A stretch of 64,000 bases of DNA from an uncultured Agathobaculum sp. (GCF_944380975.1 NZ_CALWJK010000004.1:43704-107703), one strand, 5' to 3'; counted from the stretch's first letter, positions 1-7,794 are shown. Notes: generated from the sequence alone by a model not told the origin. Numbers and translations are program-made.

Positions 1-79
1 GATATCGCTTTTAGAACCGCTGTGCAAGCGCATAATTTTGTTTTGGATGATGCAAGTTATAGGAAAAGGAGGAATTGAT

Positions 80-268
80 ATGCATACTGACCCTCATTCC
101 ACTCCGCCCGCTATACAAGGAATACAGACACAGATCGGTGCAGGCACCTTTCTGGTCAGGCGGCAATATGTCGGCAGCTGTCCGGTCGGTGAACTGCTCC
201 AGCAGCGTGTGCAGCAAGCCGCACACACAACATCATCCATTGACGAGGGGATCGGCGCCGCGGTATAA
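80..268 (+). CDS. Small recombinase-associated protein (TnpW-like, tentative)
   Basis: A 62-residue ORF with a good ribosome binding site (AGGAGG a few bases before the ATG at 80) placed directly upstream of the serine recombinase in the same direction. It has a short core, residues about 12-36 (IGAGTFLVRRQYVGSCPVGE), reminiscent of the small proteins of the form 'IGxxTYxVxxxF' that often precede TnpX-type recombinases in clostridial elements, some annotated TnpW. Its function is unknown; a role as a recombinase accessory factor is inference from position. The ATG at 80 is preferred to earlier ATGs because only it has a ribosome binding site. Confidence 0.5.
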   Translation: MHTDPHSTPPAIQGIQTQIGAGTFLVRRQYVGSCPVGELLQQRVQQAAHTTSSIDEGIGAAV

Positions 269-305
269 TCATTGCGTGAGCCGGTTCTGAAAGGAGTTAA
301 ACCAC

Positions 306-1979
306 ATGAGAACCGGTAACAAGACATTGGCATTCGCTTACTTGCGTCTTTCCAACGAGGAAGCGCACAGCAGTGAATCGTCCAGTATTGCCAACCAGCG
401 GCAAATGATTCGGGACTACTGCCAGCGGCACAGCATTATGCTGGTACGCGAATTCGTGGACGACGGCTACTCAGGCGGTAACTTTGACCGTCCTGCATTT
501 CAGGATATGCTGCGGCAGCTGCACGATAACAAGGCCAATATGGTGCTTACCAAGGATCTGTCCCGCCTCGGGCGCGACATGCGCGAAGCCAGCTATTACG
601 CCGAGCAGTTTTTCCCGGAGCACGGCATCCGCTATCTAACCATTGCAGACAATTTTGACACTGCACATGAAAACGTCATGGCGCCGTTCCAGTTTGCCAT
701 GAACGAGGTCTATCTGCGGGACGGTTCACGCAAGGTTAAAGACGTGCTGCGCAGCAAACGGGAAAACGGCCAGTACTGTGCCTGCCCGCCCTATGGCTAT
801 CGTAAGAATCCGGCAGACAAAAGCCGTCTTGCCCCGGACGAGCAGACTGCCCCCATTGTTCAGCGTATTTTCGAGCGGGCAGCAGCCGGGGATTCCTCGC
901 GTAAGATCGCACTTGACCTGAACGCAGACAGCGTTATCCCCCCGCTCAAATACCGTGTGCTGTTTCGTGATGATTTCAGCCCAGAGGGCGCGGCACGGGC
1001 ATCCGACCTGTGGAACTACACTACCGTCAAACGGATTCTCAAAAACCCAGTCTACCTCGGACACACTTTGCTGGGCAAAAGCCGCAAGGTCAGCGTCAAG
1101 TCCAAGAAAAAGGTAGCTGTACCGCAAAGCGACTGGGCCGTGACGCATGACACGCATCCCCCACTCATCACACAGACGCTCTATGAACAGGCGCAGCGCA
1201 ATCTGGGACGCGGACAACACGCCAATCGTACCGATAGAGACATCCGCAAGAGCATTTTTGCCGGACTGGTGTTCTGCGCACGCTGCGGACACGCGCTCTG
1301 TTCCTGCGGCACAGTCTACAAAGGAGAACGGGGAAAATACTGGTATTTGTCCTGCACACATCAGCGCGGCGATATCGCCAATCGATGCGATGGCGTGCGC
1401 ATCAAATATGCGGATCTGATCGAAGTAGTGCGGCGCGATCTCAACGATCTGCTGACGCTGACCGATACACAGGCCGAAGCGCTTGCACGGGCAACCGCAG
1501 AACGGGAGCAGGGCGCATCCGAACGCACAGCACGGCAAGCCCGCTTACAGCAGGCACAGTCCCGCCTGCTGACCATCGACAAAGTCATTACCAAGCTGTA
1601 CACGGACAACGCCGAAGGCCGACTGGACGACGATCGTCTGACGCGCATGGTCGAAGCGCTCGAGCAAGAATCCGCTTCGCATCAAGCCGTTATCGCAGAG
1701 TTATCGCAGACGTTTCCACCGCAGGAGGACACAGAGGAACGCTTTCGACGTTTCTTTGCGCTTACCAAGCAGTACAGCCAGATCGACGTACTCGACCGCG
1801 ACACACTGCTCACCTTTGTCGAACGCATTGAAGTCGGGCCCAAGCAATTTGCCGACGGCCGGCGCAAAGCGACCCACCGCAATACCCCCTACCGGCAGAG
1901 CATCCGCATATCGTATCGCTTTATCGGTGAAATTACAACCGACAATGCGCAAGTGCTCGATGCATCCTGCAATTTTTAA
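306..1979 (+). CDS. Large serine recombinase (site-specific integrase/excisionase)
   Basis: A 557-residue member of the large serine recombinase family (TnpX/phiC31-like layout). Residues about 8-150 form the resolvase catalytic domain: the nucleophile is Ser16 in AYLRLS, and the conserved arginine motif LSRLGRD follows near residue 85. A recombinase domain follows (about 170-280), then a zinc beta-ribbon starting with Cys324 and Cys327 (FCARCGH) and ending near residue 365, a charged coiled-coil stretch (about 385-460) and a C-terminal DUF4368-like segment (RIEVGPKQ and following). Such enzymes cut and rejoin attP and attB to insert or remove an element. AAGGAGTT precedes the ATG. No truncation is visible, so it should be active. 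It points toward the interrupted SASP gene. Confidence 0.93.
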   Translation: MRTGNKTLAFAYLRLSNEEAHSSESSSIANQRQMIRDYCQRHSIMLVREFVDDGYSGGNFDRPAFQDMLRQLHDNKANMVLTKDLSRLGRDMREASYYAEQFFPEHGIRYLTIADNFDTAHENVMAPFQFAMNEVYLRDGSRKVKDVLRSKRENGQYCACPPYGYRKNPADKSRLAPDEQTAPIVQRIFERAAAGDSSRKIALDLNADSVIPPLKYRVLFRDDFSPEGAARASDLWNYTTVKRILKNPVYLGHTLLGKSRKVSVKSKKKVAVPQSDWAVTHDTHPPLITQTLYEQAQRNLGRGQHANRTDRDIRKSIFAGLVFCARCGHALCSCGTVYKGERGKYWYLSCTHQRGDIANRCDGVRIKYADLIEVVRRDLNDLLTLTDTQAEALARATAEREQGASERTARQARLQQAQSRLLTIDKVITKLYTDNAEGRLDDDRLTRMVEALEQESASHQAVIAELSQTFPPQEDTEERFRRFFALTKQYSQIDVLDRDTLLTFVERIEVGPKQFADGRRKATHRNTPYRQSIRISYRFIGEITTDNAQVLDASCNF

Positions 1980-2026
1980 TAAATTTCTTGTATCTATTGC
2001 TTTAAGATGGTGCAGGAACACCAAGG

Positions 2027-2155
2027 GAGGTTGGCGTCAACCTGAAGCAGGGCTATAACGGCGATCTGACTTCCCGTCAGGCTGGCTCGATCGGTGGTCA
2101 GATGGTCAAGAAGATGATCGAATCCTACGAGCAGAACCTGGCTGGCCAGGGCTGA
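2027..2155 (+). pseudogene. 3' fragment of an alpha/beta-type small acid-soluble spore protein gene, split by the element
   Basis: Translation from 2027 gives EVGVNLKQGYNGDLTSRQAG (first 20 residues) followed by SIGGQMVKKMIESYEQNL and a TGA stop at 2153-2155. This is the conserved second half of clostridial SASPs, the proteins that coat and protect DNA in dormant spores; the GxNxTSRxAGSxGG pattern is diagnostic. The N-terminal half, start codon and ribosome binding site are absent, replaced by sequence downstream of the serine recombinase. The in-frame stop at 2003-2005 blocks any fusion to upstream sequence. The missing half is predicted at the far (left) end of the element. Excision could restore a whole gene. 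It could not be expressed as it stands. Confidence 0.88.
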
Positions 2156-2168
2156 TCTGAGGCAATAG

Positions 2169-2220
2169 AAAGCGCGCGGCTTCCGGACTGATTCCGGAAA
2201 CCGCGCGCTTTTCTTTTTTT
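2169..2220. terminator. Rho-independent terminator, probably shared by the SASP gene (+) and ptsI (-)
   Basis: A strong GC-rich hairpin: AAAGCGCGCGG (2169-2179) pairs with CCGCGCGCTTT (2201-2211), extended by TTCCGGA repeats around the loop. A T-rich tract follows on the plus strand to 2220. It lies between the SASP stop at 2155 and the ptsI stop at 2251, which converge on it. Confidence 0.85.
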
Positions 2221-2250
2221 GTCACAACGTGATTTCTTATTCGATTGGAC

Positions 2251-3963
2251 TCAACCGCGCCACTCGGCAAAAATCTGCTCCGCATCGGTCGCACTTGCCG
2301 CTGCAACCAGCTTATCCGCCAGTTCCTTGCACTCCGCGTAAGAATGCGCCGCCAGATCAGCCTTAGCCGCCAGCATCGCGGAAGCAGACATAGACAGGTT
2401 GGTAACTCCCAGACCGCAGAGCACCGGCGCCATGCCCGGCGTACCAGCCATTTCACCACATACGCCAACCTCGATGCCGTTCTCATTGGCTGCCTTCGCC
2501 GTCATCGCAATCAGACGCAGCACGCCCGGATGCAGCGGACGATACAGATACGAAATCTTCTCATTGATACGGTCGACCGCGCAGGAGTACTGAATCAAGT
2601 CGTTCGTGCCGATCGAGAAGAAGTCAACTTCCTTCGCCAGAATATCCGCGCAAACGGCAGCCACCGGAATTTCGATCATGATACCGACCTTGACATCCGG
2701 ATTGTGCTCCACGCCCTCCGCTGCGAGCAGATCCTTCGCCTGCTGCAGAACCTGCTTGGCATTGCGGATTTCCTCGATCGAAGAGATCATCGGGAACATA
2801 ATACGCAGATCACCGTACTTCGCCGCACGCAGCAGGGCACGCAGCTGGGTCAGGAACAGATCGGTCTTATTCAGGCAGATACGGATCGCACGGTAGCCCA
2901 GGAAGGGATTCTGCTCCTTCTCCAGCTCAAGTGCCGGCACTTCCTTATCGCCGCCGATGTCCAGCGTACGGATGATGACCGGCTTGCCCGCCATGATTTC
3001 GCACGCCTTCTTATATGCTTCAAACTGCTCTTCCTCGCTCGGCAGATCATCGCGGTCCATAAACAGGAACTCGGAACGGAACAGGCCAACGCCTTCGCCG
3101 CCCAGGTCCGCTACGCGGACTGCGTCATCCGGCGTACCGATATTGCCTTCCACGATGATGCGGCGGCCGTCGCTCGTTGCGCCCTGACGATCCTTGAACT
3201 TCGCCAGCATCGCACGGCGCTCGTCCTCCGCCTTTTTCTTCTGCTCGAACTGTGCCAGCGTTTCCGCATCCGGATCGACCACGACTTCACCTGCCACACC
3301 GTCAAGCAGCAGATCGGAACCGTCTTCAATACCGTCCACCTTGTCGCCTGCGCCTGCAACGGCCGGAATACCGATCGAACGCGCCATGATTGCAGAATGG
3401 CTGGTACGCCCGCCGATACGGGTGATAAAGCCGACAACCGGCTTGGAGCCGATCTTTGCCGTATCCGACGGTGTCAGGTCATTGGCAATGATGATGCACG
3501 GCTCGGTGATCGTGTCGATTGCATTATCCGCAATGCCCTTCAGATTTTTGAGCACACGCTTGGAAATATCACCGATATCCGCTGCACGCGCCTGCATATA
3601 TTCACTATCCATCGCGCGGAACATCGCCTGGAAATTCTCGCAGTTGACAAAGCAAGCATACTCCGCGCATACCTTTTCCTCTTCTACCAGATTGGTCATA
3701 CCCTCAATAAAATCCGGGTCGTCCAGCATGAGCAGATGCGCGTCAAAAATTTCTGCCTCAGAGGCACCAATGTTTTTCTCCGCCTCATCGCGCAATGTCT
3801 GGATCTGTTTTTTGGCATTTTCCACCGCATCGGTCACACGTTTCTGCTCGGCCGCAACATCTGTGATGCTGTCCTTGACGACCGTCAGATCCTCCTCCTT
3901 GATGACCAAAGCTTTGGCATGCGCAAGACCCTCCGAAACGCCAATCGCTTTAAACTTGACCAT
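2251..3963 (-). CDS. ptsI: Phosphoenolpyruvate-protein phosphotransferase, PTS enzyme I
   Basis: 570 residues, the normal length for enzyme I, which takes phosphate from PEP and passes it to HPr to energise sugar uptake. Seen: the N-terminal HPr-binding and swivel region with the phosphorylated His189 in GGRTSHSAI, then the PEP-binding TIM barrel with LDIGGDKEVP, IGTNDLIQY and the C-terminal GVCGEMAG motif. The ATG at 3963 starts MVKFKAIGV and has AGGAGG before it; the longer frame to 4020 adds residues that lie upstream of that site and is rejected. It stands alone: ptsH (HPr) is not adjacent in this window. A consensus-like promoter lies at 4026-4054, divergent from the DUF1015 gene. Confidence 0.97.
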   Translation of the reverse strand: MVKFKAIGVSEGLAHAKALVIKEEDLTVVKDSITDVAAEQKRVTDAVENAKKQIQTLRDEAEKNIGASEAEIFDAHLLMLDDPDFIEGMTNLVEEEKVCAEYACFVNCENFQAMFRAMDSEYMQARAADIGDISKRVLKNLKGIADNAIDTITEPCIIIANDLTPSDTAKIGSKPVVGFITRIGGRTSHSAIMARSIGIPAVAGAGDKVDGIEDGSDLLLDGVAGEVVVDPDAETLAQFEQKKKAEDERRAMLAKFKDRQGATSDGRRIIVEGNIGTPDDAVRVADLGGEGVGLFRSEFLFMDRDDLPSEEEQFEAYKKACEIMAGKPVIIRTLDIGGDKEVPALELEKEQNPFLGYRAIRICLNKTDLFLTQLRALLRAAKYGDLRIMFPMISSIEEIRNAKQVLQQAKDLLAAEGVEHNPDVKVGIMIEIPVAAVCADILAKEVDFFSIGTNDLIQYSCAVDRINEKISYLYRPLHPGVLRLIAMTAKAANENGIEVGVCGEMAGTPGMAPVLCGLGVTNLSMSASAMLAAKADLAAHSYAECKELADKLVAAASATDAEQIFAEWRG

Positions 3964-4025
3964 AGCCGTATCCTCCTGTTTTCTTGTAGTTCTTATACAA
4001 AAACTATATTCATTTCCCAAAATAC

Positions 4026-4054
4026 ATTGTATAATATTTCCGCTCTTTCGTCAA
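4026..4054 (-). promoter_or_regulatory. Sigma-A-type promoter of ptsI
   Basis: Read on the minus strand: -35 TTGACG (4049-4054), 17-base spacer, -10 TACAAT (4026-4031). It lies about 60 bases upstream of the ptsI start, in the intergenic region shared with the divergent DUF1015 gene. No operator or cre-like site was confidently recognised. Confidence 0.7.
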
Positions 4055-4121
4055 GTGTACAGACCATTTTTCAGAAAACTTGCAGGAACTCAAAAATTTT
4101 TGTGCCGATTCGTCGGTTTTC

Positions 4122-4130
4122 TGCTATACT
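4122..4130 (+). promoter_or_regulatory. Possible extended -10 promoter for the DUF1015 gene
   Basis: TGCTATACT fits an extended -10 element (TGnTATACT), about 44 bases before the start at 4174. No good -35 is present at the usual distance, so the assignment rests on the -10 alone. Confidence 0.45.
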
Positions 4131-4173
4131 TATACCATTCTACATATGAACTTCTACAGGAGGAATGACAACC

Positions 4174-5484
4174 ATGGCAAACCGCTGCACCCATATTCCT
4201 GAAATGATGCTGCCCCGAGAGGACACAGACCTTTCCAAATGGGCGGTCATCGCCTGCGACCAATACACGTCCCAGCCCGAATACTGGGCGGAAACCGACC
4301 GCACGGTTGGCGACGCTCCCTCTACGCTGCGCCTGACGCTGCCGGAGGTCTATCTGGAAGAGGATGATGTTGCTGAACGCACCGAAAAAATCCACCGCAC
4401 CATGCACCAGTATATCGAGGACGGTACACTGCGCACACTGCCCGCAGGCGTTATCCTGACCGAGCGTTGGTCTGGCGGTTCCTGTCCGCGTCGCGGTATC
4501 GTGATGGCGGTCGATCTGGAGGCCTATGAATACACGCCCGGCTCGGCGTCTCTCATCCGCCCGACCGAAAAGACCGTGGTTGAGCGTATCCCGCCGCGTC
4601 TCAAGGTCCGTCAGGGCGCGTGCATGGAGCTGCCGCACATCATGATCCTGATTGATGATCCCAACCGCGAGATCATCGAGCCGCTGTTTGACCAGACCGC
4701 AGAGCTGGAAAAGGTCTACGACACCGACCTGATGCAGAACGGCGGCCACATTACCGGCTGGTTCATTCCCAAGGGCACGCAGACCGACAAAATCGAAGCC
4801 GGTCTGGAAGCGCTGTGCGACCGCGAAACCTTCAATCAGAAATATGGTTGCACCGATGCGCAGGCACTGCTGCCCTACGCCGTCGGTGACGGCAACCACT
4901 CGATGGCGACTGCCAAGGCGTACTGGGAAGAAGTCAAGGCTGGTCTGTCTGCCGAGGAGCAGGCCACCCATCCTGCCCGCTTTGTGCTGGTCGAGATCGT
5001 CAATATCCATGATGAAAGCCTGATTATCGAACCGATCCACCGTATCCTGTTCAGTGTGGACGCCGATAAGATGCTGCACGATCTGATTGCATTCTATGAG
5101 GCACAGGGCTGCAAGGCTTATGTTGCAGACGAAGCGCCCGCAGATGCATCGGTGCATTCTTTCCCGTTCTGCACAGCGGAAAAATCCGGCGTGCTGGTAG
5201 TCGAAAACCCCAAGTGGTCTATCCCGGTTGCCACCATGCAGACCGCGCTCGACGCTTGTCTGGAGCAGAACCCCTCCGCGCGCATCGACTACATCCACGG
5301 CGCGGATGTGGTTGGCGATCTTTCCAAAAAGCCCGGCAATCTGGGCTTCATTCTGCCGGATATCGCCAAGAACGACCTATTCCGCGGTGTTGTCTTTGAC
5401 GGCGTTCTGCCGCGCAAGACCTTCTCCATGGGCGAAGCACACGAAAAGCGCTATTATATGGAAGCGAAGACGATCGTTAAGTAA
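4174..5484 (+). CDS. DUF1015 family protein
   Basis: 436 residues matching the DUF1015 family over its full length. Recognisable features are the N-terminal segment DLSKWAVIACDQYTSQPEYW, a central GDGNHSMATAKAYW motif near residue 233 (the family's most conserved stretch), and a C-terminal IDYIHGAD. No signal peptide or membrane segment, so cytoplasmic. The biochemical role is not established to my knowledge; in clostridia this family often lies near serine biosynthesis genes (serA/serC), which are not seen here. The ATG at 4174 is chosen because AGGAGG at 4158-4163 is well spaced for it, while the in-frame ATG at 4165 sits almost on top of that site. Monocistronic, with its own terminator. 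Confidence 0.85.
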   Translation: MANRCTHIPEMMLPREDTDLSKWAVIACDQYTSQPEYWAETDRTVGDAPSTLRLTLPEVYLEEDDVAERTEKIHRTMHQYIEDGTLRTLPAGVILTERWSGGSCPRRGIVMAVDLEAYEYTPGSASLIRPTEKTVVERIPPRLKVRQGACMELPHIMILIDDPNREIIEPLFDQTAELEKVYDTDLMQNGGHITGWFIPKGTQTDKIEAGLEALCDRETFNQKYGCTDAQALLPYAVGDGNHSMATAKAYWEEVKAGLSAEEQATHPARFVLVEIVNIHDESLIIEPIHRILFSVDADKMLHDLIAFYEAQGCKAYVADEAPADASVHSFPFCTAEKSGVLVVENPKWSIPVATMQTALDACLEQNPSARIDYIHGADVVGDLSKKPGNLGFILPDIAKNDLFRGVVFDGVLPRKTFSMGEAHEKRYYMEAKTIVK

Positions 5485-6070
5485 ACTCCTGTTTATCATC
5501 GGACGCAGCCGTACCGGCTGCGTCCTTTTTTGTCCAGTCGAGGATGGCCTCGTCCCCTTCCACCCGGCACAACACAAACGCTGGCGCGAGCGCGAATGGT
5601 CGGTCAGATACAAATCGACAATGCAGGCGCAAGCTCTCCTGTCTGCGCTCTGCATGCACTTCCCCACCGTCCAGCAATGCGTCCAGCACAGCATCGCCTG
5701 TCCGCAGCAGTGGCTCTGCGCTGTCCGAATCCTGCGGTGACGCATCATCTTGCGGACATCGCTCCTCCTCCGTGACGGCATCATGTTTTTGCTGCGGATG
5801 CTCCGCCAGATAAAATGCTTTGGGCGGATCGTCCATGCATCCTGCCGCTTTGAGCGTCTCCTTGGACAGATGCCGCCGCAGCCGCAGCCTGCCGTTTTCC
5901 GGTGCGGGCAAGCCGACCAGCAGCGGTTCGCCACCGGTCTCTCCATAGCAGCGCAGCAGTGGCGCATCGGGCGGCATTGCGCAATCCACCTCAATCTGCA
6001 CACCGTATGCATCCGGCTCCCATATCAGCCAGCCTGCCGGCTCGCCCGCATAGTTTACCGATGCCCGCAT
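5477..6070 (-). CDS. Hypothetical protein, 197 residues
   Basis: Not recognised. A complete ORF with a strong ribosome binding site (GAGGAGG, seven bases before the ATG at 6070). The N-terminal ~80 residues look like a compact beta-rich domain (GEPAGWLIWEPDAYGVQIEV...LLRCYGE...LLVGLPAPENGRLRLRRHLS); the middle (about 95-125) is acidic and low complexity; the rest is charged. No signal peptide, membrane segment or Cys/His cluster. It converges on the DUF1015 gene and overlaps it by eight bases, so its last codons run through the DUF1015 terminator at 5501-5531. It starts just after the mazF terminator and no clear promoter was found, so expression may depend on read-through. Real gene status rests on the start context and length. 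Confidence 0.65.
   Translation of the reverse strand: MRASVNYAGEPAGWLIWEPDAYGVQIEVDCAMPPDAPLLRCYGETGGEPLLVGLPAPENGRLRLRRHLSKETLKAAGCMDDPPKAFYLAEHPQQKHDAVTEEERCPQDDASPQDSDSAEPLLRTGDAVLDALLDGGEVHAERRQESLRLHCRFVSDRPFALAPAFVLCRVEGDEAILDWTKKDAAGTAASDDKQEFT
5501..5531 (+). terminator. Rho-independent terminator of the DUF1015 gene
   Basis: GGACGCAGCCG (5501-5511), loop TAC, CGGCTGCGTCC (5515-5525), then six T. A perfect 11-base-pair stem. It lies inside the 3' end of the opposing hypothetical gene, so the hairpin is also coding sequence on the minus strand. Confidence 0.88.
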
Positions 6071-6084
6071 TGCCGCACCTCCTC

Positions 6085-6120
6085 AAAAAAACGCGTATCC
6101 TATAACAGGATACGCGTTTT
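6085..6120 (-). terminator. Rho-independent terminator after mazF
   Basis: AAAACGCGTATCCT (6088-6101), loop ATAAC, AGGATACGCGTTTT (6107-6120): a perfect 14-base-pair stem. On the minus strand it is followed by a run of T (plus-strand A at 6085-6091). It closes the nnrD-lipoprotein-alr-mazF transcript. Confidence 0.88.
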
Positions 6121-6137
6121 GCTTTGCGGATATGCCC

Positions 6138-6500
6138 TCAGCCCTGCACCGAGCCAAGACCGAAACTGACTGCCAGCGCTTCGTCCACGTGACGCATCGC
6201 TTTTTCATCCAGTGATCCCATTTTCTCGCGCAGCCGTCGCTTATCCAGCGTGCGGATTTGCTCGGTCAGAATGATGGAATCTTTGGTCAGGCCGTAATTC
6301 GGCGCACCGAGCGTAATATGCGTCGGCATTTTGGCCTTGTTGATCTGCGATGTAATGGCGGCGGCGATCACGGTCGGGCTATACCGGTTGCCCACATTGT
6401 TCTGTACGATCAGCACCGGGCGGATACCGCCCTGCTCGCTGCCGACCACCGGGCTGAGATCGGCATAGTAAATATCTCCCCGTTTGATGCTGGTATCCAC
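6138..6500 (-). CDS. mazF: MazF/PemK-family mRNA interferase toxin (EndoA-like)
   Basis: 120 residues, close to B. subtilis EndoA (NdoA). The family signature is complete: [28 protein letters not shown], and [12 protein letters not shown]. These enzymes cut single-stranded RNA at short motifs and are held in check by the MazE antitoxin. The start is a GTG at 6498-6500, since MDTSIKRGD follows it and no ATG fits. It lies downstream of alr exactly where ndoA lies in B. subtilis, but the 152 bases between alr and mazF encode no antitoxin-like ORF; that gap holds only a small hairpin (TTTGCGG/CCGCAAA near 6529-6545). The partner antitoxin is therefore either missing, elsewhere or unrecognised. 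Confidence 0.93.
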   Translation of the reverse strand: MDTSIKRGDIYYADLSPVVGSEQGGIRPVLIVQNNVGNRYSPTVIAAAITSQINKAKMPTHITLGAPNYGLTKDSIILTEQIRTLDKRRLREKMGSLDEKAMRHVDEALAVSFGLGSVQG

Positions 6501-6652
6501 GTTGGTTCACACTCCGATGAAATAGATTTGCGGTTTGTCCGCAAACCTATTTTCCCCGCGCTGCGAAAAAATATAACAGCTGTCTGTCATTTCACGCAAA
6601 CATGGGTGGGAATTTCTTCCCGTTTCATCTTATGCAGCATACCGTGCCATCG

Positions 6653-7786
6653 TCAACCCTGATAGAACCGCGGCACACGGCTGCTGGCCGCACAGATGAC
6701 CTCATACGAAATGGTTCCCGCCGCCTCAGCGGTGTCCTCCGCCGTCCATACCTCCGGCCCGAATACGGTTACCTCGTCACCGCGGCGTACTTCCACGCCG
6801 TCCGGCACGCGCACCATGCACATATCCATGCAAATGCGACCAAGCACCGGCGCTTTTTGTCCGCCCAACACCACATGCGCCTTACCTGAACCTGCACGCA
6901 GAAAACCGTCGGCATAGCCGATCGAGACCACAGCCACGCGGGTCGGCTCGTCCGTTTCATAGGTGCGGCCATAGCTGACCGTAGTATGCGCCGGGATATC
7001 GCGCACCTGTACCACCCGCGCCTTAACCGTCATGGCAGGACGCAGATCGAGCACAGGCGCCACGGACGCATCCGGCCGACAGCCGTACAGGATGATACCC
7101 GCACGCGTCATCGTGCAGTGCATGCGTTCATAGCTTTGGATCGCGCCGCTGTTAGCGCAATGCCGCAGCGGCAATTTCAGACCATGTGCCGCCAAATCAT
7201 TGCACACATCCGCAAAACGCTGATACTGCAATGCGGTATAGGCCTCCCCTTCCGGTACATCCGAGACCGCAAAATGCGTAAAAATACCCTCGGATACCAG
7301 TCCCGGCAGGGCAGCACATGCTTCGATTTTACGCACAGTCTCCTCCCGCTCCCATGCAGGAAAACCCAGACGGGTCATACCGGTGTCCAGCTTATAATGG
7401 ACAGTCAGTTTTTCTCCGGTGCGCACCGTAGCATCGCTCAGCAGCTGCGCCGTTTCTTCATCGTATACAGGCGCGGTGATGTGCTGCCGTGCGATGGTAT
7501 CCATATCTGCCTCATCCACATAGCCCAAAATCAAAATGGGCTTTGTGATGCCGTTTTCGCGCAGCTCCACCGCCTCCGGGACGGTCGCCGCGGCAAAATA
7601 CGGCGCGCCCATTGCCTGCAAGTGCTGCGCGACCGGCACCGCGCCATGTCCGTATGCATCCGCCTTGACCACGCACAGCACAGGCGCTTTTGCCTGCTGA
7701 CAGATCACGCGGTAATTGTGTTCGATCGCGCCCAAATCAACCTCGGCCCAGGCGCGGTGTTTACTCGGCTTCATTTCGTTATTCAT
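6653..7786 (-). CDS. alr: Alanine racemase
   Basis: Interconverts L- and D-alanine for peptidoglycan, PLP-dependent, cytoplasmic. About 377 residues. The PLP lysine is Lys41 in VVKADAYGHG; the N-terminal TIM barrel is followed by a beta domain with SIGYADGF carrying the catalytic tyrosine, and RICMDMCMV. The start at 7786 (MNNEMKPSKH) lies 8 bases after the lipoprotein stop; a second ATG at 7774 is possible, as GGGG fits either. The longer frame to 7894 overlaps the lipoprotein gene and is rejected. Order nnrD-lipoprotein-alr-mazF mirrors the B. subtilis acpS-ydcC-alr-ndoAI-ndoA region. Confidence 0.95.
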   Translation of the reverse strand: MNNEMKPSKHRAWAEVDLGAIEHNYRVICQQAKAPVLCVVKADAYGHGAVPVAQHLQAMGAPYFAAATVPEAVELRENGITKPILILGYVDEADMDTIARQHITAPVYDEETAQLLSDATVRTGEKLTVHYKLDTGMTRLGFPAWEREETVRKIEACAALPGLVSEGIFTHFAVSDVPEGEAYTALQYQRFADVCNDLAAHGLKLPLRHCANSGAIQSYERMHCTMTRAGIILYGCRPDASVAPVLDLRPAMTVKARVVQVRDIPAHTTVSYGRTYETDEPTRVAVVSIGYADGFLRAGSGKAHVVLGGQKAPVLGRICMDMCMVRVPDGVEVRRGDEVTVFGPEVWTAEDTAEAAGTISYEVICAASSRVPRFYQG

Positions 7787-7794
7787 CCCCAGAT

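Larger units (their letters stand above)
1..2026 (+). mobile_element. Right-hand part of a serine-recombinase integrative element (left end outside the window)
   Basis: Seen: a large serine recombinase and a small upstream ORF end about 50 bases before a SASP coding fragment that lacks its own start. In the SASP frame a stop codon sits at 2003-2005 and recognisable SASP sequence begins near 2027, so the element boundary should lie between about 2006 and 2027. No terminal inverted repeat was recognised, as expected for serine-recombinase integration at an att site. Only the recombinase end is visible; cargo and the left att site would lie before position 1. The exact end cannot be fixed without the other junction or an empty-site relative. 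Confidence 0.6.

Noticed and set aside
2245-4149. A 634-residue plus-strand ORF opposite ptsI
   Set aside because: It is the antisense shadow of a clear ptsI; its translation is rich in Arg, His and Gln, has no domain and no ribosome binding site.
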